A stretch of DNA of 64,000 bases, from the NCBI GenBank assembly GCA_016719055.1, contig JADKAW010000018.1, forward strand, positions 1-64,000, read 5' to 3'. Below the pieces are notes generated by a model that saw only the letters and a list, made by a program, of their open reading frames with translations, was not told the DNA's origin and made no database searches. The DNA is from Candidatus Rhodoferax mariagerensis. Its GTDB lineage: Bacteria > Pseudomonadota > Gammaproteobacteria > Burkholderiales > Burkholderiaceae_C. How positions within the stretch are numbered: position 1 is the stretch's first letter; the number at the start of each line of letters is the position of its first letter. Positions 42,768 to 55,101 of this stretch are shown here, piece after piece. A program made the position numbers and the translations under genes.

Positions 42768-43751
42768 TCAGGATGATTCTGGCTGTGACGGTGATCCTGG
42801 CAAACCCGCCTGGTGCCAGGCACGGCGCAGCTGTGTATCTGAACTGAAACCCGCCAGAGCCGCCGCCTGGGTCACGTTGCGCCCTGATTTCAGCGCGGTT
42901 TGCGCCAGGTGCAAACGCAGCTGGCGCAGATACTGCAGCGGCGCAATGCCTGCATGGGTCATAAAAATCCGGGTCAAGTGGCGCGATGAGGTGCAGGCAA
43001 TACTTGCCATGCTGCTCAGGTGCCAGTCTTGCGTCGGTTGCAGACTGACGGCATCTTGTACCCGGTGCAGGGCTGGGTGCAGGTGATTGCGGTGGCTTAA
43101 AAATGGTGACAACTCGGGGTCGTGCGGGCCGCGGCGCATCGCCACCACCAGGGTTTGTGCCACGTGCGCTGCCACCGCCGCCCCGCAAACCTGGGCCATG
43201 CGGTAAAGCATCAGGTCGATGCCGGTGCTTACACCCGCGCTGCTGAACAACGGCGCATCATCCACAAACACCCGATTTCGCACCACCTGGCAGGCGGGCG
43301 CGGCCGCCGCCAGTTCTTCCAGGTGCTGGTGGTGGGTGGTTACTTGCCGGCCAGTCAAAAGCCCGGCATGGGCCGCCAGCACGGCACCGGCACAAATGGT
43401 CAGCAACTCCAATTGCCCTGTCTTTAGCGTGATCTGCGTTAGCCAGCGCAAGGCGGCCTGGCTGGCACTGTCGTCCAGCACCATGCGCTCGCCCGGCTGA
43501 CCCAGCAACACCAGCCAGCTCGGCCGGGTCAAGGCGGACGGCAGTGCTTCAAGCCCGCATACCGAGACGCCGACCGAGCTCACAGCCTGCGGCTGCGGAC
43601 TGATAAATCGCAAGTGAAAAGGTGCTGGCTTGCCCTGCGCCACCATCGCCACATTGGCCATGCGCAGGGCCTCGGCTGGTCCGGCCCAGTCCAGGATCAG
43701 GCTGCCCTGCAACAACAAAAACAGCACGTCCCAGCGGGGGGTGGCTCCCAT
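42768..43751 (-). CDS. GlxA-type AraC-family regulator
   Basis: This 327-residue regulator has an N-terminal DJ-1/PfpI-like domain (VLFLLLQGSLILDWAGPAEAL; nucleophile-elbow position LTICAGAVLAA; GLLTGRQVTTHHQH). A C-terminal AraC double helix-turn-helix follows (ACTSSRHLTRIFMTHAG and the next helix). This GlxA arrangement often controls amine or arginine metabolism. ATG 43751 is chosen because the longer frame overlaps the upstream gene; the start is not certain. The cysteine hydrolase gene upstream is co-directional with 17 bases between, and is a plausible partner. Confidence 0.88.
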   Translation of the reverse strand: MGATPRWDVLFLLLQGSLILDWAGPAEALRMANVAMVAQGKPAPFHLRFISPQPQAVSSVGVSVCGLEALPSALTRPSWLVLLGQPGERMVLDDSASQAALRWLTQITLKTGQLELLTICAGAVLAAHAGLLTGRQVTTHHQHLEELAAAAPACQVVRNRVFVDDAPLFSSAGVSTGIDLMLYRMAQVCGAAVAAHVAQTLVVAMRRGPHDPELSPFLSHRNHLHPALHRVQDAVSLQPTQDWHLSSMASIACTSSRHLTRIFMTHAGIAPLQYLRQLRLHLAQTALKSGRNVTQAAALAGFSSDTQLRRAWHQAGLPGSPSQPESS

Positions 43752-43768
43752 GGAATTTTCAGGTGGGG

Positions 43769-44326
43769 TCAATGGGCAGCGTCCAATGCCTGGGCCACGC
43801 TGCAAATGCGGGCAAAGCGGTCCTGCAGCACGGTGGCAGTGCGCGCCATGATATCGGCGGCACTCAGGAGGCTGCCATCAGGCTGACGCATGTCCCAGGT
43901 CAGGGTCGCCTCCAGGCAATAGTCCACCTGCCAGCCCAGGTCCGAGGCGTGGCGGGTGGTGGTTTCGCAGCATTGCTCGGTGCGGATGCCGCTGATGATC
44001 AGCTTTTGCAGACCGTTTTGCGTCAGCCAGACATCAAGTCCGGTGCCGACCAGTGCACTGTGGCGGTGTTTGAAAAAAGTGACGCTCGGTGGGTAGGTGC
44101 GCAGTTCAGCCAGGGGTTTGACATGGCCAGACTCGCGAGAGAACGGGTTGTCGGTGGTTGCGGGGCCGTCCACATGAAAAACCTGAACGATCGGCACACC
44201 TGCGGCAACGCAGCCGTCTATCAGCGCGTTTTGGGCGGCAATATAGGCCGGCAAATCAGTGTTGGTGAAATAGGGGCGCTGACGAAACGACTCTTGCGCA
44301 TCGATCAAAATAAGACATGTTTTCAT
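43769..44326 (-). CDS. Isochorismatase-family cysteine hydrolase
   Basis: This 185-residue amidohydrolase-like enzyme shows the family triad: Asp in LILIDAQESF, a Lys around VTFFKHRHSAL, and the nucleophile Cys in GIRTEQCCETTTRHASDLG. Relatives hydrolyse nicotinamide, N-carbamoylsarcosine or related amides; the substrate cannot be told. ATG 44326 follows CAGGAG at a workable distance. It is probably co-transcribed with the GlxA-type regulator. Confidence 0.88.
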   Translation of the reverse strand: MKTCLILIDAQESFRQRPYFTNTDLPAYIAAQNALIDGCVAAGVPIVQVFHVDGPATTDNPFSRESGHVKPLAELRTYPPSVTFFKHRHSALVGTGLDVWLTQNGLQKLIISGIRTEQCCETTTRHASDLGWQVDYCLEATLTWDMRQPDGSLLSAADIMARTATVLQDRFARICSVAQALDAAH

Positions 44327-44529
44327 CAAAAAATCTCCTGTTTAAAAAGGCTGATGTTCCACGTTTTATAGCCGCAACGCCATTGCAAGACGGACCATTG
44401 TCGATCAAATCAAGACATTCTTTTCGGGCTTTCAGCGGTTGACTTCAATGAGGACCGCACCGACCAGTTGCAACCGGGTGCCGCTGCCTGGCGGTGGAAT
44501 GTTTTCAGGCCATTTCTTTATACAAAATC

Positions 44530-44566
44530 GGCCTTTAGCCCTTGTAAATAATGCGCTGGCAGCTAT
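44530..44566 (-). repeat. Short palindromic repeat, intergenic copy
   Basis: Minus strand: ATAGC, 20 bases, GGGCTAAAGGCCGATTTT. Its ATAGC supplies the TAG that ends the gene remnant upstream on the same strand. Confidence 0.8.
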
Positions 44567-44712
44567 GAATAATAGAGTGATTTGAGTTGCAGCCAGTCGG
44601 CTACGGTGTCAACCGCTTTCTGGCCAAACAAGTGGGTTTTGGCACCGTCGTTTTGCACCAGATGAAAGCCTGTTTGCGCCGAATCTTCGTCATCACCATG
44701 CAGCCAAACACC
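44563..44712 (-). pseudogene. Possible C-terminal remnant of a hypothetical gene
   Basis: On the minus strand an open stretch reads GVWLHGDDEDSAQTGFHL, then VQNDGAKTHLFGQKAV and DTVADWLQLKSLYYS before a stop. The composition looks like real protein, but two stops (TGA TAG) precede it and there is no start codon. The stop lies in the short repeat. It is probably the tail of a lost or frameshifted gene; I do not recognise the family. Confidence 0.3.
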
Positions 44713-44725
44713 CTATCATCGCGCC

Positions 44726-46334
44726 ATGGAAAAACAGTTCAACACCGCCGGACCCAACCAGCCCGATATTCACTACACGCTGACACCCAGTGACCGCATC
44801 AACTGGCCCGAGTTGTCGGGCCTGATTGACGCGCGCAAGTATTTCATCCTGCACGCGCCACGCCAGACCGGCAAAACCAGCTTGATGCTGCACCTGATGC
44901 GCGAAATTAACGCTGCGGGCAAGTACCGGGCGCTTTATGTCAATATTGAAGGGGCACAGGCTGCGCGCAATGATGTGGCCAGCGGCATTGCCACCGTGGT
45001 CTCAGCCATGGGCCGGGCGGCAGACATTTATTGGAAAGACCCCAGTTGGAGCCAATTGGCCTGGCAAGAAGCGCAACAGGCTGCCACCCAAGGCAAAGAC
45101 AGCTTGACCAGCGTGCTACAACGCTGGAGCCTGACCAGTGACAAACCGCTGATCATCTTTCTGGACGAAGTCGATGCGCTGGTGGGTGACACGTTGATCT
45201 CGCTGCTGCGCCAAATTCGCGCCGGCTACGCCCAACGCCCCGAAGCTTTTCCCCTTAGCATGGTGCTGTGCGGGGTGCGCGATGTGCGTGACTACCGCAT
45301 TCACCGCCCGGACGGTGAAATCATCACTGGCGGCAGCGCTTTCAACATCAATAGCGAATCGATCCGGCTCGGTGACTTCACGCAAGCGGACGTGCAGGCC
45401 CTGCTGCAACAGCACTCAGCAGCCACTGGCCAGGTGTTTGAGCCCGCAGCGCTTGAAGAAATCTGGCTCGACACCCAGGGCCAGCCCTGGCTGGTCAATG
45501 CGCTGGCGTACCAGGCCTGCTTCAGGGACACCGCTTTGCGCGACCGTAGCCAGACGGTGACGGTCGAGCACATGCGCCAGGCCAAGGAGGCACTGATTCT
45601 GCGCCGCGACACGCATTTGGACCAATTGGGCGACAAGCTCAAGGGAAGACCGGGTGCGCCGGGTGATCGAGCCCATGCTGCAAGGCATTGAGCTGCCACC
45701 CAACGTGCCAGACGACGATCGCCAGTACTGCATTGACCTGGGGCTGATTGCACGGCGTGAGCGCCAGTTGCAAATTGCCAATCGCATTTACCGCGAAGTG
45801 CTACCACGCCAGCTCACCAGCATCTTGCAAGACAGCCTGCAAGGCCTGGCTGAACAGCCCTGGTTTGTTTTGGCTGACAGCAGCCTCGACATGCCCAAAC
45901 TGCTGGCCGCCTTTCAGCACTTCTTTCGCGAAAACTCCGAGAGCTGGCTGCAGCGCTACGCTTACCACGAGGCCGGCCCGCAGTTGCTGCTGCAAGCTTT
46001 TTTGCAGCGCATCGTCAATGGCGGCGGGCGCATTGCCCGTGAATACGGCCTGGGCCGGGGCCGCACCGACCTGCTGTTGCAGTGGCCACTCACCGCGCGA
46101 GGCTTTACCGGCCCGATGCAGCAAGTGGTGCTGGAACTCAAAATCCTGCACAAAGGCAAAGTCGCCACACTGGCTGCGGGTCTGGAACAAACTGCCCGTT
46201 ACGCCGACCAGTGCGCCGCTGCTGAATCGCACCTGCTGATCTTTGACCGCAACCCCAAGGTGCGGTGGGAAGACAAGATTTACCGCGAAGCGCATCAGCA
46301 GGGCGACAGGCAAATCAGCGTCTGGGGCATGTGA
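44726..46334 (+). CDS. AAA-type ATPase with PD-(D/E)XK-like C-terminus, one-base frameshift near 45643
   Basis: The first frame encodes a P-loop ATPase: Walker A in HAPRQTGKTS, Walker B in LIIFLDEVDAL, as in AAA-like ATP-binding proteins. After GDKLK the frame is lost at a GGG run (about 45643-45645); with GG it continues as EDRVRRVIEPMLQGIELP and ends at 46334. The C-terminal part carries GRTDLLLQWP and QVVLELKILHKGK, a D...ExK pattern of the PD-(D/E)XK nuclease superfamily. Total length is about 535 residues. This ATPase-plus-nuclease-like layout is common in uncharacterised, possibly defence- or mobile-element-related proteins. Function is unknown. Confidence 0.75.
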
Positions 46335-46644
46335 CCGTCACCGGCGCAGGTCGGCAGGCATGAGGCTACTGCTCATTGCGACCCACTTGGGGCGTGACAG
46401 CACTTGCTGCCGGTGGTCGATTGGAAAACTCGGGGTGTAAAGAATGAAGCTGAGTTCGGCCAGGCGCTGCCAATCGACAGAGTACGGGATGCAGAAATTG
46501 CAAATGTACTGTTTATGGCGAGTGCTGACGGGATGCAGTGTTAGGCGCAAGACGCGAAGTTTAGCCAGCTAAACGAGCGGACTGCAACGACGCAATGCGC
46601 CCGCCAGTGACGCCAGAAATGGGATATTTGTGATTTCTGCGTCC
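46335..46644. other. Spacer with a weak open frame and a short dyad
   Basis: A minus-strand open frame at 46338-46550 (TTG start, about 70 codons) contains HKQYICNFCIPYSVDW and could be a fragment of a lost gene; evidence is thin. GTTTAGC CA GCTAAAC (about 46559-46574) is a perfect dyad of unknown role. No confident gene is present. Confidence 0.35.
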
Positions 46645-47094
46645 CTAAGTGCATGACCCAAATACGATTGCCCTGGCCGCTGCCAGCCGTGTTGGTCTGG
46701 TCGCGTCGTGGGGTGTATTTGCCATATTGGCACGCTCTGGGTCAGGTCCCCTGATCGCTTTGGGGTTGGCTTGTGGGCTGGGTGTCACGGCTAGCGTGCT
46801 GAGCCGCAACTGGTGGCACCGGCTTGCAGCCCATGCACCCCTTGCACCAGATGCTCCAATTTCCGTATCCGTCACCAGGTTCAGAAAGAAGGTTTTGCCC
46901 GAGCCGTATTCACCTACCACCAGCTTGAAGGCCGGGCCACCTTCGGCCATGTGGTCGAGGCGTTTTTCAAGTGCCGCCAGTTCGGCATCGCGCCAGACCT
47001 GAATGTGGCGGGCTCCCAGCAGCGAGGTGCCACCCGCACGCAAGGACTGAATAAGCGCATCGCGTTCGCGCGGGCGCAGGGCTGTAAGTTGCAT
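46645..47094 (-). pseudogene. Truncated BREX-type ATP-binding protein (DUF2791) remnant
   Basis: The first about 80 residues from ATG 47094 (MQLTALRPRERDALIQSLRA, then GARHIQVWRDAELAALEKRL and VVGEYGSGKTFFLNLV with a Walker A motif) match the N-terminal end of DUF2791 ATP-binding proteins, found in BREX-type phage defence loci. After about 46850 the similarity ends in unrelated low-complexity sequence and the frame stops at 46645. Intact members are several times longer. It is therefore the 5' stub of a deleted gene. The ATPase gene nearby may be part of the same decayed island. Confidence 0.65.
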
Positions 47095-47156
47095 CTTTGA
47101 AATCTGGCGGTTGAGACAGACAGAGCCAGTAAACCGCCTTGCCCTTGGAAGATGGC

Positions 47157-48149
47157 TCAAGCCACCAGCGCCAGCGCCCCAAAGTCACCCACCTGCAAAC
47201 CAAGCCCAGCGCTGACCAGCTCGCAGCCCTGCGTCAGCGGTGGCAAATGGCCGTGAACTGCCGCGCGCAGACGGGGCAGCAGGTAATCACGGTGATGCCA
47301 ATACACGCTGCCGCCAATGCTGATGCGCGACAAGTCGAGCGTGGCAATCAGGCTGAACAACATCCGCCCCATCACCTCGCATACATCATCAATAATGGCT
47401 GAAGCCTTTATATCACCTGCGTAAGCTGCTCCAAAAAGTGAAGCGGGGTCGGCGTATCCTGCAGGTGCAAAACGCCGTGCCAATGCGTTACCGGCAATCA
47501 GGCCTTCGACATCACCGACATTGCCACAGCCACACAGCGCATCCGAGTTATCACTGACAAAGATGTGCCCAGCATGGCCGGCGTTGCCGTTTTTGCCACG
47601 CAATACATGGCCATCGACACACAGGCCTGTGCCGATGCCGGTGCTCCAGGTGACATAGGCGCAATTAGCCATGGGCACACCATGGGTTTGCAGGGCACCC
47701 CAGCGCCGCTCAGCCTCCAGCGCACCTATGCCATCGTTTTCCACCCGCACATGGGCAAAGGCGGCGCGCAGCGGGGCTTCGAGCACGGCCGCTTTCCAGT
47801 CGTTGGGCAAACCACGCGCCGGTCCGGCCAGGCCACCACAAATATTCGGCGCAGCCAGTTCGACCAGACCCTGGTTGAGCACGAACGGCCCACACGACGA
47901 AACACCTACGCGTGAGACGGCTTGCACAGGAACACCCGCTGCCGCACAGCTCTGGCCGACCAGCCGGATGATTTGCTGCCCCAAAGCATCGCTAGGGCCA
48001 GAAGTGGCAGTGGGCTCGATGACCTTGCCGCGAATGCCGTGTTCGTCGACGATGTTGACCGCCACCTTGGTGCCACCAATGTCCACACAGGCAACGGGCG
48101 CTGCACCAGCAGCCAGCTTGAATCCGTCAGTCAATACATTTAAGTTCAT
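47157..48149 (-). CDS. ROK-family sugar kinase with altered zinc motif
   Basis: This 330-residue kinase probably phosphorylates glucose or an amino sugar. The phosphate loop is VDIGGTKVAV, and TWSTGIGTGL and GHAGHIFV are ROK signatures. The usual zinc motif CxCGxxGCxE reads LCGCGNVGDVE here, so the third cysteine is Asp. A diverged short-repeat copy is translated at codons 240-252 (GAAYAGDIKASA). The next gene, a mannose-phosphate isomerase-like cupin, and the sugar ABC transporter support a hexose role. Substrate is uncertain. Confidence 0.85.
   Translation of the reverse strand: MNLNVLTDGFKLAAGAAPVACVDIGGTKVAVNIVDEHGIRGKVIEPTATSGPSDALGQQIIRLVGQSCAAAGVPVQAVSRVGVSSCGPFVLNQGLVELAAPNICGGLAGPARGLPNDWKAAVLEAPLRAAFAHVRVENDGIGALEAERRWGALQTHGVPMANCAYVTWSTGIGTGLCVDGHVLRGKNGNAGHAGHIFVSDNSDALCGCGNVGDVEGLIAGNALARRFAPAGYADPASLFGAAYAGDIKASAIIDDVCEVMGRMLFSLIATLDLSRISIGGSVYWHHRDYLLPRLRAAVHGHLPPLTQGCELVSAGLGLQVGDFGALALVA
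47396..47432 (-). repeat. Diverged short repeat inside the ROK kinase gene
   Basis: Minus strand: GGAGC, exactly 20 bases, AGGCTTCAGCC. It starts at codon 240, in the same frame as the other translated copies. It matches less well than the others. Confidence 0.45.
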
Positions 48150-48182
48150 GGGTTTGTTCTTGAAACGGTAACGCGACAGGCA

Positions 48183-48551
48183 TTACACACGACCGTAATC
48201 ATCGCTCAAACGAACAATGTCGTCCTCGCTCAGATGCGTGCCAAACTGAACTTCCACGATTTCAACCGGGCCAGTTGTCAAATTGGCCAGCCGGTGCACC
48301 TGCCCCAGGGCAATGTCGCAATGCTGGCCTGCTACCAAATCAAACACACGCTCGTCGAGTGTGACGTGCGCGGTGCCCTGCACCACCACCCAGTGCTCGG
48401 AGCGCCGGTGATGCTTTTGCAGGCTGAGCTGCTGGCCCGGCCACACACCAATGCGTTTGATCTTGTTGCCGGGCACCTCTGACACGGTTTCATACCAGCC
48501 CCAGGGACGTTGGGTGCGTTCAATGGTGTCGGTGCGGGTGGTGATTAACAT
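48183..48551 (-). CDS. Cupin mannose-6-phosphate isomerase-like protein
   Basis: This 122-residue single-domain cupin resembles the C-terminal isomerase domain of type II bifunctional ManC/AlgA proteins. Visible are RPWGWYETV at the start, LSLQKHHRRSEHWVVVQGTA (metal-binding His and Glu) and IVEVQFGTHLSEDDIVRL at the end. It probably interconverts mannose-6-phosphate and fructose-6-phosphate. It lies just upstream of the ROK kinase gene on the same strand, so kinase and isomerase can act in sequence on imported hexose. Confidence 0.87.
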   Translation of the reverse strand: MLITTRTDTIERTQRPWGWYETVSEVPGNKIKRIGVWPGQQLSLQKHHRRSEHWVVVQGTAHVTLDERVFDLVAGQHCDIALGQVHRLANLTTGPVEIVEVQFGTHLSEDDIVRLSDDYGRV

Positions 48552-48755
48552 GGCCAGTTCTGTGTTGGAGGGTCCAGGGGAAAGCGACGACCCTGGGGCA
48601 GAATGCTAACGGTCAAACCATGCCCGGGTTACACAGCGGTTACGGCCCGGGTTTTGCTTGCCTGCGGGATATAACCAGTGCAGGTAGCAAGCAGCAAGTT
48701 CTTGGCCGTCATCTTGCCGGTACGTACAAAAATTGGTGGAACAGTGGCGTAGCGC

Positions 48756-51532
<2,777 letters not shown>

Positions 51533-51536
<4 letters not shown>

Positions 51537-52966
51537 GGTTTTCTTTCTTTGAGCAGGTCACGCAGCCGTTTGGGTGCGGGCACCAGCGGCGTGCGGCTGC
51601 GCGTCCAGGCGCCTTGCTCGGTGGGCGACAGGGCGCGGCCACGGCTCATGAACCATGAGGCCAGCTTGTAAAACCCCAGCTTTCCGTAGATCTGCGCCCA
51701 CACATTCCAGACCGCTGTGCTGGACGCCGTGCGTGCTGCACCGCTGCCGCGCAAGGTGGCGTCATCGCTGTCGGGCTTGGCCATGGCCTCGTTGCGCAGG
51801 CGCACCAGAATGTCGGGAATCGGTATCTTTACAGGGCACACCTCGGAGCAGGCACCACACAGCGTGGAGGCAAAGGCCAGCGGGTAGGTGGTGTCCAGTC
51901 CCAGCATGTGCGGCGACACAATGGCCCCAATCGGGCCCGGGTAGGTAGTGCCATAGGCGTGGCCACCAATACGTGCGTACACCGGGCAGTGGTTCATGCA
52001 GGCACCGCAGCGAATGCATTGCAGCGTGGCGCGTAATTGTTCGTCGGCATAGGCCTGGGTGCGCCCGTTGTCCAGCAGGATCAGGTGCACCTCTTGCGGC
52101 CCATCCTTTTCGCCGGGTTGGCGCGGGCCGCTGATCAGGTTGAAATAGGTGGTCACCGCCTGGCCGGTGGCCGAACGCGACAGCAGGCTGTAGAGCGGCG
52201 GCACGTGTTCGAGCTTTTCCACCACTTTTTCAATGCCGGTGATGGCAATGTGCACGCGTGGCACGGTGGTGCACATGCGGCCGTTGCCCTCGTTTTCCAC
52301 CAGGCACAGGGTGCCGGTTTCGGCCACGGCAAAATTCACACCTGACAGGCCAATGTCGGCATCGGCAAACTTGCGCCGCAGCACCCGTCGACCAATGCGG
52401 ATCAGGCTGTCCACATCTTCGGTGTAGGCCACACCGGGAATCTCCTGCTCGAACAGTCGGGCAATCTCTTGCTTGGTCTTGTGGATGGCCGGCATGATGA
52501 TGTGTGACGGTGCTTCGCCGGCCAGTTGCACGATGTACTCACCCATGTCCGACTCAAAGGCTTCTATGCCGGCGGCTTCCATGGCATGGTTGAAACCAAT
52601 TTCTTCACTCACCATCGACTTGCCCTTGATGATGCGTTTGGCCTGAACGCGCTGCGCAATGCACAGCGCGATGGCGTTGGCCTCATCCGGCGTTTGGGCC
52701 CAATGCACCTGGATGCCATTGGCCGTCAGCCGGGCTTCAAGCTGCTCCAGCAGGCGTGGCAAGTGGGCCAGACTGTAGCGCCGGATGGACGCACCGAGTT
52801 CCCGCAAGCCTTCGAGTTCTTGCGCGTCCGGAAACTGGGCCCGGCGCTTGGCCTGCAGAAAGTCCATGGCACCACGAAAATTCTTGCGTTGGCCGGGGTT
52901 GTTCAGAACATCGCGGCTGCGCGCCTTGAAGTCGTCCATCGGGTGAATGTGGATGACCTGGCTCAT
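51533..52966 (-). CDS. lutB: L-lactate oxidation iron-sulfur protein LutB (LldF)
   Basis: This 477-residue subunit of the LutABC L-lactate oxidising complex has an N-terminal LUD domain (MVSEEIGFNHAMEAAGIEAF, DIGLSGVNFAVAETG). It also has two 4Fe-4S motifs, CIRCGACMNHCPVY and CGACSEVCPVKIP. Its stop overlaps the start of the D-lactate dehydrogenase gene and its start overlaps the end of lutC, so all are translationally coupled. Confidence 0.93.
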
Positions 52967-53673
52967 GCGCCTGCTCCTGGTGCTGGGGTGGATGGATGGC
53001 GCAGCAACACCACCAGTTCACGCGGTCCGTGGGCCCCGTAGGCCAGGGTTTGTTGAATGTCCGCTGTTTTGGACGGGCCGCAGATCAGCAGCGCATTGGT
53101 GGGCAAGCCGTCTTCCCAGCCCTCGGTGGCCATGGCCGAGTGAAAGTCGGCATGAATCGTGACGGCGTCCAGCAGCACAAAATGCACCGAGGGCACCAGG
53201 GACATCAACCGTGGCTCGGAGGCAGTGGGCCAGACGATCAAGCTGCCAATCTCGGCAATGGCGCTTTTGGCCAGCGTCAGAGAGGCATCAATCTCGTCAA
53301 ACAGCACATCGCGCCAGCCATCAATCGACTCGGTGTACTGAACCAGTTGGAGTGGCTCGGGTTGGCAAGCCTGCAATTGAGCGCCGTGGGGTGTGTCGGT
53401 GCCAATCAGCAGATTACGTAGCCCTTTGGCGACGGCCAGGCGCAGCAGCAGTTCGGGCCAGTCGGCATCGGTGGTGTCGTGCACCTCGGTCTTGACGGCT
53501 TCCAGCGCTGCCCGCCAACGGGCCACCCGCTGAGCGAGGTCTTCCTGGCGGCGGTGGTCGGTAAACCAGGTGGTGACATCCGGCAAAGCGGGGAGTTCTT
53601 TGATGGGGGTGGCACGTAGGCGCTGCAAAATACTGTCACGGGCGCTTGGGGGCGCGCTCACAGGGGCGCTCAT
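52963..53673 (-). CDS. lutC: L-lactate oxidation protein LutC (LldG)
   Basis: This 236-residue LUD-domain protein is the third component of the LutABC complex. Typical parts are TDADWPELLLRLAVAKGLRN, the central ASLTLAKSAIAEIGSLIVWP and the end GPSKTADIQQTLAYGAHGPR. It overlaps both neighbours by four bases (ATGA-type junctions). Confidence 0.92.
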   Translation of the reverse strand: MSAPVSAPPSARDSILQRLRATPIKELPALPDVTTWFTDHRRQEDLAQRVARWRAALEAVKTEVHDTTDADWPELLLRLAVAKGLRNLLIGTDTPHGAQLQACQPEPLQLVQYTESIDGWRDVLFDEIDASLTLAKSAIAEIGSLIVWPTASEPRLMSLVPSVHFVLLDAVTIHADFHSAMATEGWEDGLPTNALLICGPSKTADIQQTLAYGAHGPRELVVLLRHPSTPAPGAGA

Positions 53674-54485
53674 GCGGCGGCTCCGGTGGCGGGTTCAGTG
53701 GTTCGGCGCCACAGAAAGCTGGCAAGATGCTCGCCGGGTAGCGTGGGTGCGGCACAGCCTGCCAGTTCATCCTGCTTGGCGGCGCGCCCGGTGATGTTGA
53801 GCAGGCAACCACAGTCTGCGCTGACCACGCACTGCGCACCAGTGTCGCGCAGGGCAGCCACCTTGTCACTCACGATGGCCTCGGAAATGTCGGGGTAACG
53901 CATGGCAAAGGTGCCCCCAAAACCGCAGCACTCTTCAATGCGCAACTGTTCCACCACCTTGACCTGGGCCAGGCTGTCGAGCAGGGCCGCGCTGGTGTCA
54001 TGGGCACCCATTTCGCGGCGAGCGTGGCACGACGTATGCAACGCCACGGTGCAGGCGCTGCCCAGGTCGGGCTGGTTGAAATTGACCACATGCACCAGAA
54101 ATTCGCTCAGCTCGTAAACCCGCTCTGACAGATCCACCGCTTTGGCATGCAACACCGGGTCATCGGCAAACAGGTGGGGGTAATGCACCCGGATCATGCC
54201 GCCACACGACCCTGACGGAATCACCACCGGCCAAGGCTCCACAAACAAATTAAGCTGCTGCAAGGCCACCGCGCGGGCTTCATCTGGGTAACCGCTGCTG
54301 TGCGCGGGCTGGCCGCAGCAGGTCTGTTCTTCCAAAAAATGAACCCGAATGCCTTCGCGTTCCAGCAGTTGCACGCTGTCCAGTCCGGCCTGCGGGGTGA
54401 ACTGGTCGATCAGGCAGGTTGAAAACAAATACACATCGGCTGGCTTGGGCGGGTATTTCCGCCGGGTGTCTGTGCGCAAGGCCAT
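53670..54485 (-). CDS. lutA: L-lactate oxidation protein LutA (LldE)
   Basis: This 271-residue protein has two CCG (cysteine-rich) domains: TCCGQPAHSSGY and CEECCGFGGTFAMRYPD-type motifs (visible as IEECCGFGGTFA). These coordinate iron-sulfur clusters used in lactate oxidation. ATG 54485 is preceded by CAGGAG with seven bases between. It is the first gene of the lactate operon; no lldR/lutR regulator lies beside it. Confidence 0.92.
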   Translation of the reverse strand: MALRTDTRRKYPPKPADVYLFSTCLIDQFTPQAGLDSVQLLEREGIRVHFLEEQTCCGQPAHSSGYPDEARAVALQQLNLFVEPWPVVIPSGSCGGMIRVHYPHLFADDPVLHAKAVDLSERVYELSEFLVHVVNFNQPDLGSACTVALHTSCHARREMGAHDTSAALLDSLAQVKVVEQLRIEECCGFGGTFAMRYPDISEAIVSDKVAALRDTGAQCVVSADCGCLLNITGRAAKQDELAGCAAPTLPGEHLASFLWRRTTEPATGAAA

Positions 54486-54598
54486 CACTTGTCTCCTGGT
54501 GGTGACCGACGCAAATGGGTCGGATCAACTCCGAAAAGTGTAGGTTTTCAATCTGGCCAAGAGGCCAAGGGTTAACCCGCGATGCTGAAATTGTTTGG

Positions 54599-55036
54599 TC
54601 AACGCAGGTTGGATTGAGTCCAGCGCACGATGTCGTTGGCCCCCAGGGCACCAGCGCGGCGGGCTACTTCTTTGCCGCCCGCAAACAGCACCAGCGTTGG
54701 AATGCTACGAATATTGAAGCGTGCCCCTAGGTTCTGGCAAGCCTCGGTGTCCACTTTGGCCACGCGCACCTGCGGCTCAAGTTGGGCTGCGGCCTGCTCA
54801 TAGGCGGGTGCCATTTGCCGGCATGGACCACACCAGGGCGCCCAGAAATCCACCAGCACCGGAATCTGGCTGCGGCTGATGTGCTTGTCAAAAGCGGCTT
54901 CGTCCAGCGCGGTAGAGTGGGCTTCAAACAGCGGTTTGTGGCAGCCTCCGCAGTCGGGTGCTTTGGCCAGATCGGCCCGATGGATGCGGTTGGTGGTGTG
55001 GCAGTGGGGGCAAACAATGTGCAGCGGATCAGTCAT
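54599..55036 (-). CDS. trxC: Thioredoxin 2
   Basis: This 145-residue protein has the N-terminal zinc finger of TrxC (CPHCH and CGGC) followed by a thioredoxin domain with the active site WAPWCGPCRQM and the cis-proline in IRSIPTLVLF. It reduces disulfides in the cytoplasm, often under oxidative stress. It is monocistronic by position. Confidence 0.95.
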   Translation of the reverse strand: MTDPLHIVCPHCHTTNRIHRADLAKAPDCGGCHKPLFEAHSTALDEAAFDKHISRSQIPVLVDFWAPWCGPCRQMAPAYEQAAAQLEPQVRVAKVDTEACQNLGARFNIRSIPTLVLFAGGKEVARRAGALGANDIVRWTQSNLR

Positions 55037-55060
55037 GGCAATACCTTTCTACCGCAGCAA

Positions 55061-55097
55061 ATAGCGCCATTGGTCAATATATCAAGCGCCTGCCTCG
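55061..55097 (+). repeat. Possible highly diverged short repeat
   Basis: ATAGC with 20 bases before GCGCCTGCC. The spacing fits but the right half hardly matches. Weak. Confidence 0.2.
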
Positions 55098-55101
55098 CTG
55101 C

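Larger units (their letters stand above)
44330..44725. other. Spacer with a short repeat and a possible gene remnant
   Basis: No complete gene is present. It holds a short-repeat copy (44530-44566) and, on the minus strand, a 49-codon open stretch with no start codon (44563-44712). The stretch to 44522 next to the hydrolase start shows nothing further. Confidence 0.5.

Noticed and set aside
46540..46620. GTTAGGC as a possible integron attC core
   Set aside because: No matching RYYYAAC partner or attC-like pairing at a proper distance, and no integrase or cassette nearby.
46649..47002. 117-codon plus-strand frame with a membrane-like start (MHDPNTIALAAASRVGLV)
   Set aside because: Its second half is the antisense of the DUF2791 stub and there is no ribosome site. 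The first 70 codons might be a fragment, but support is too weak.
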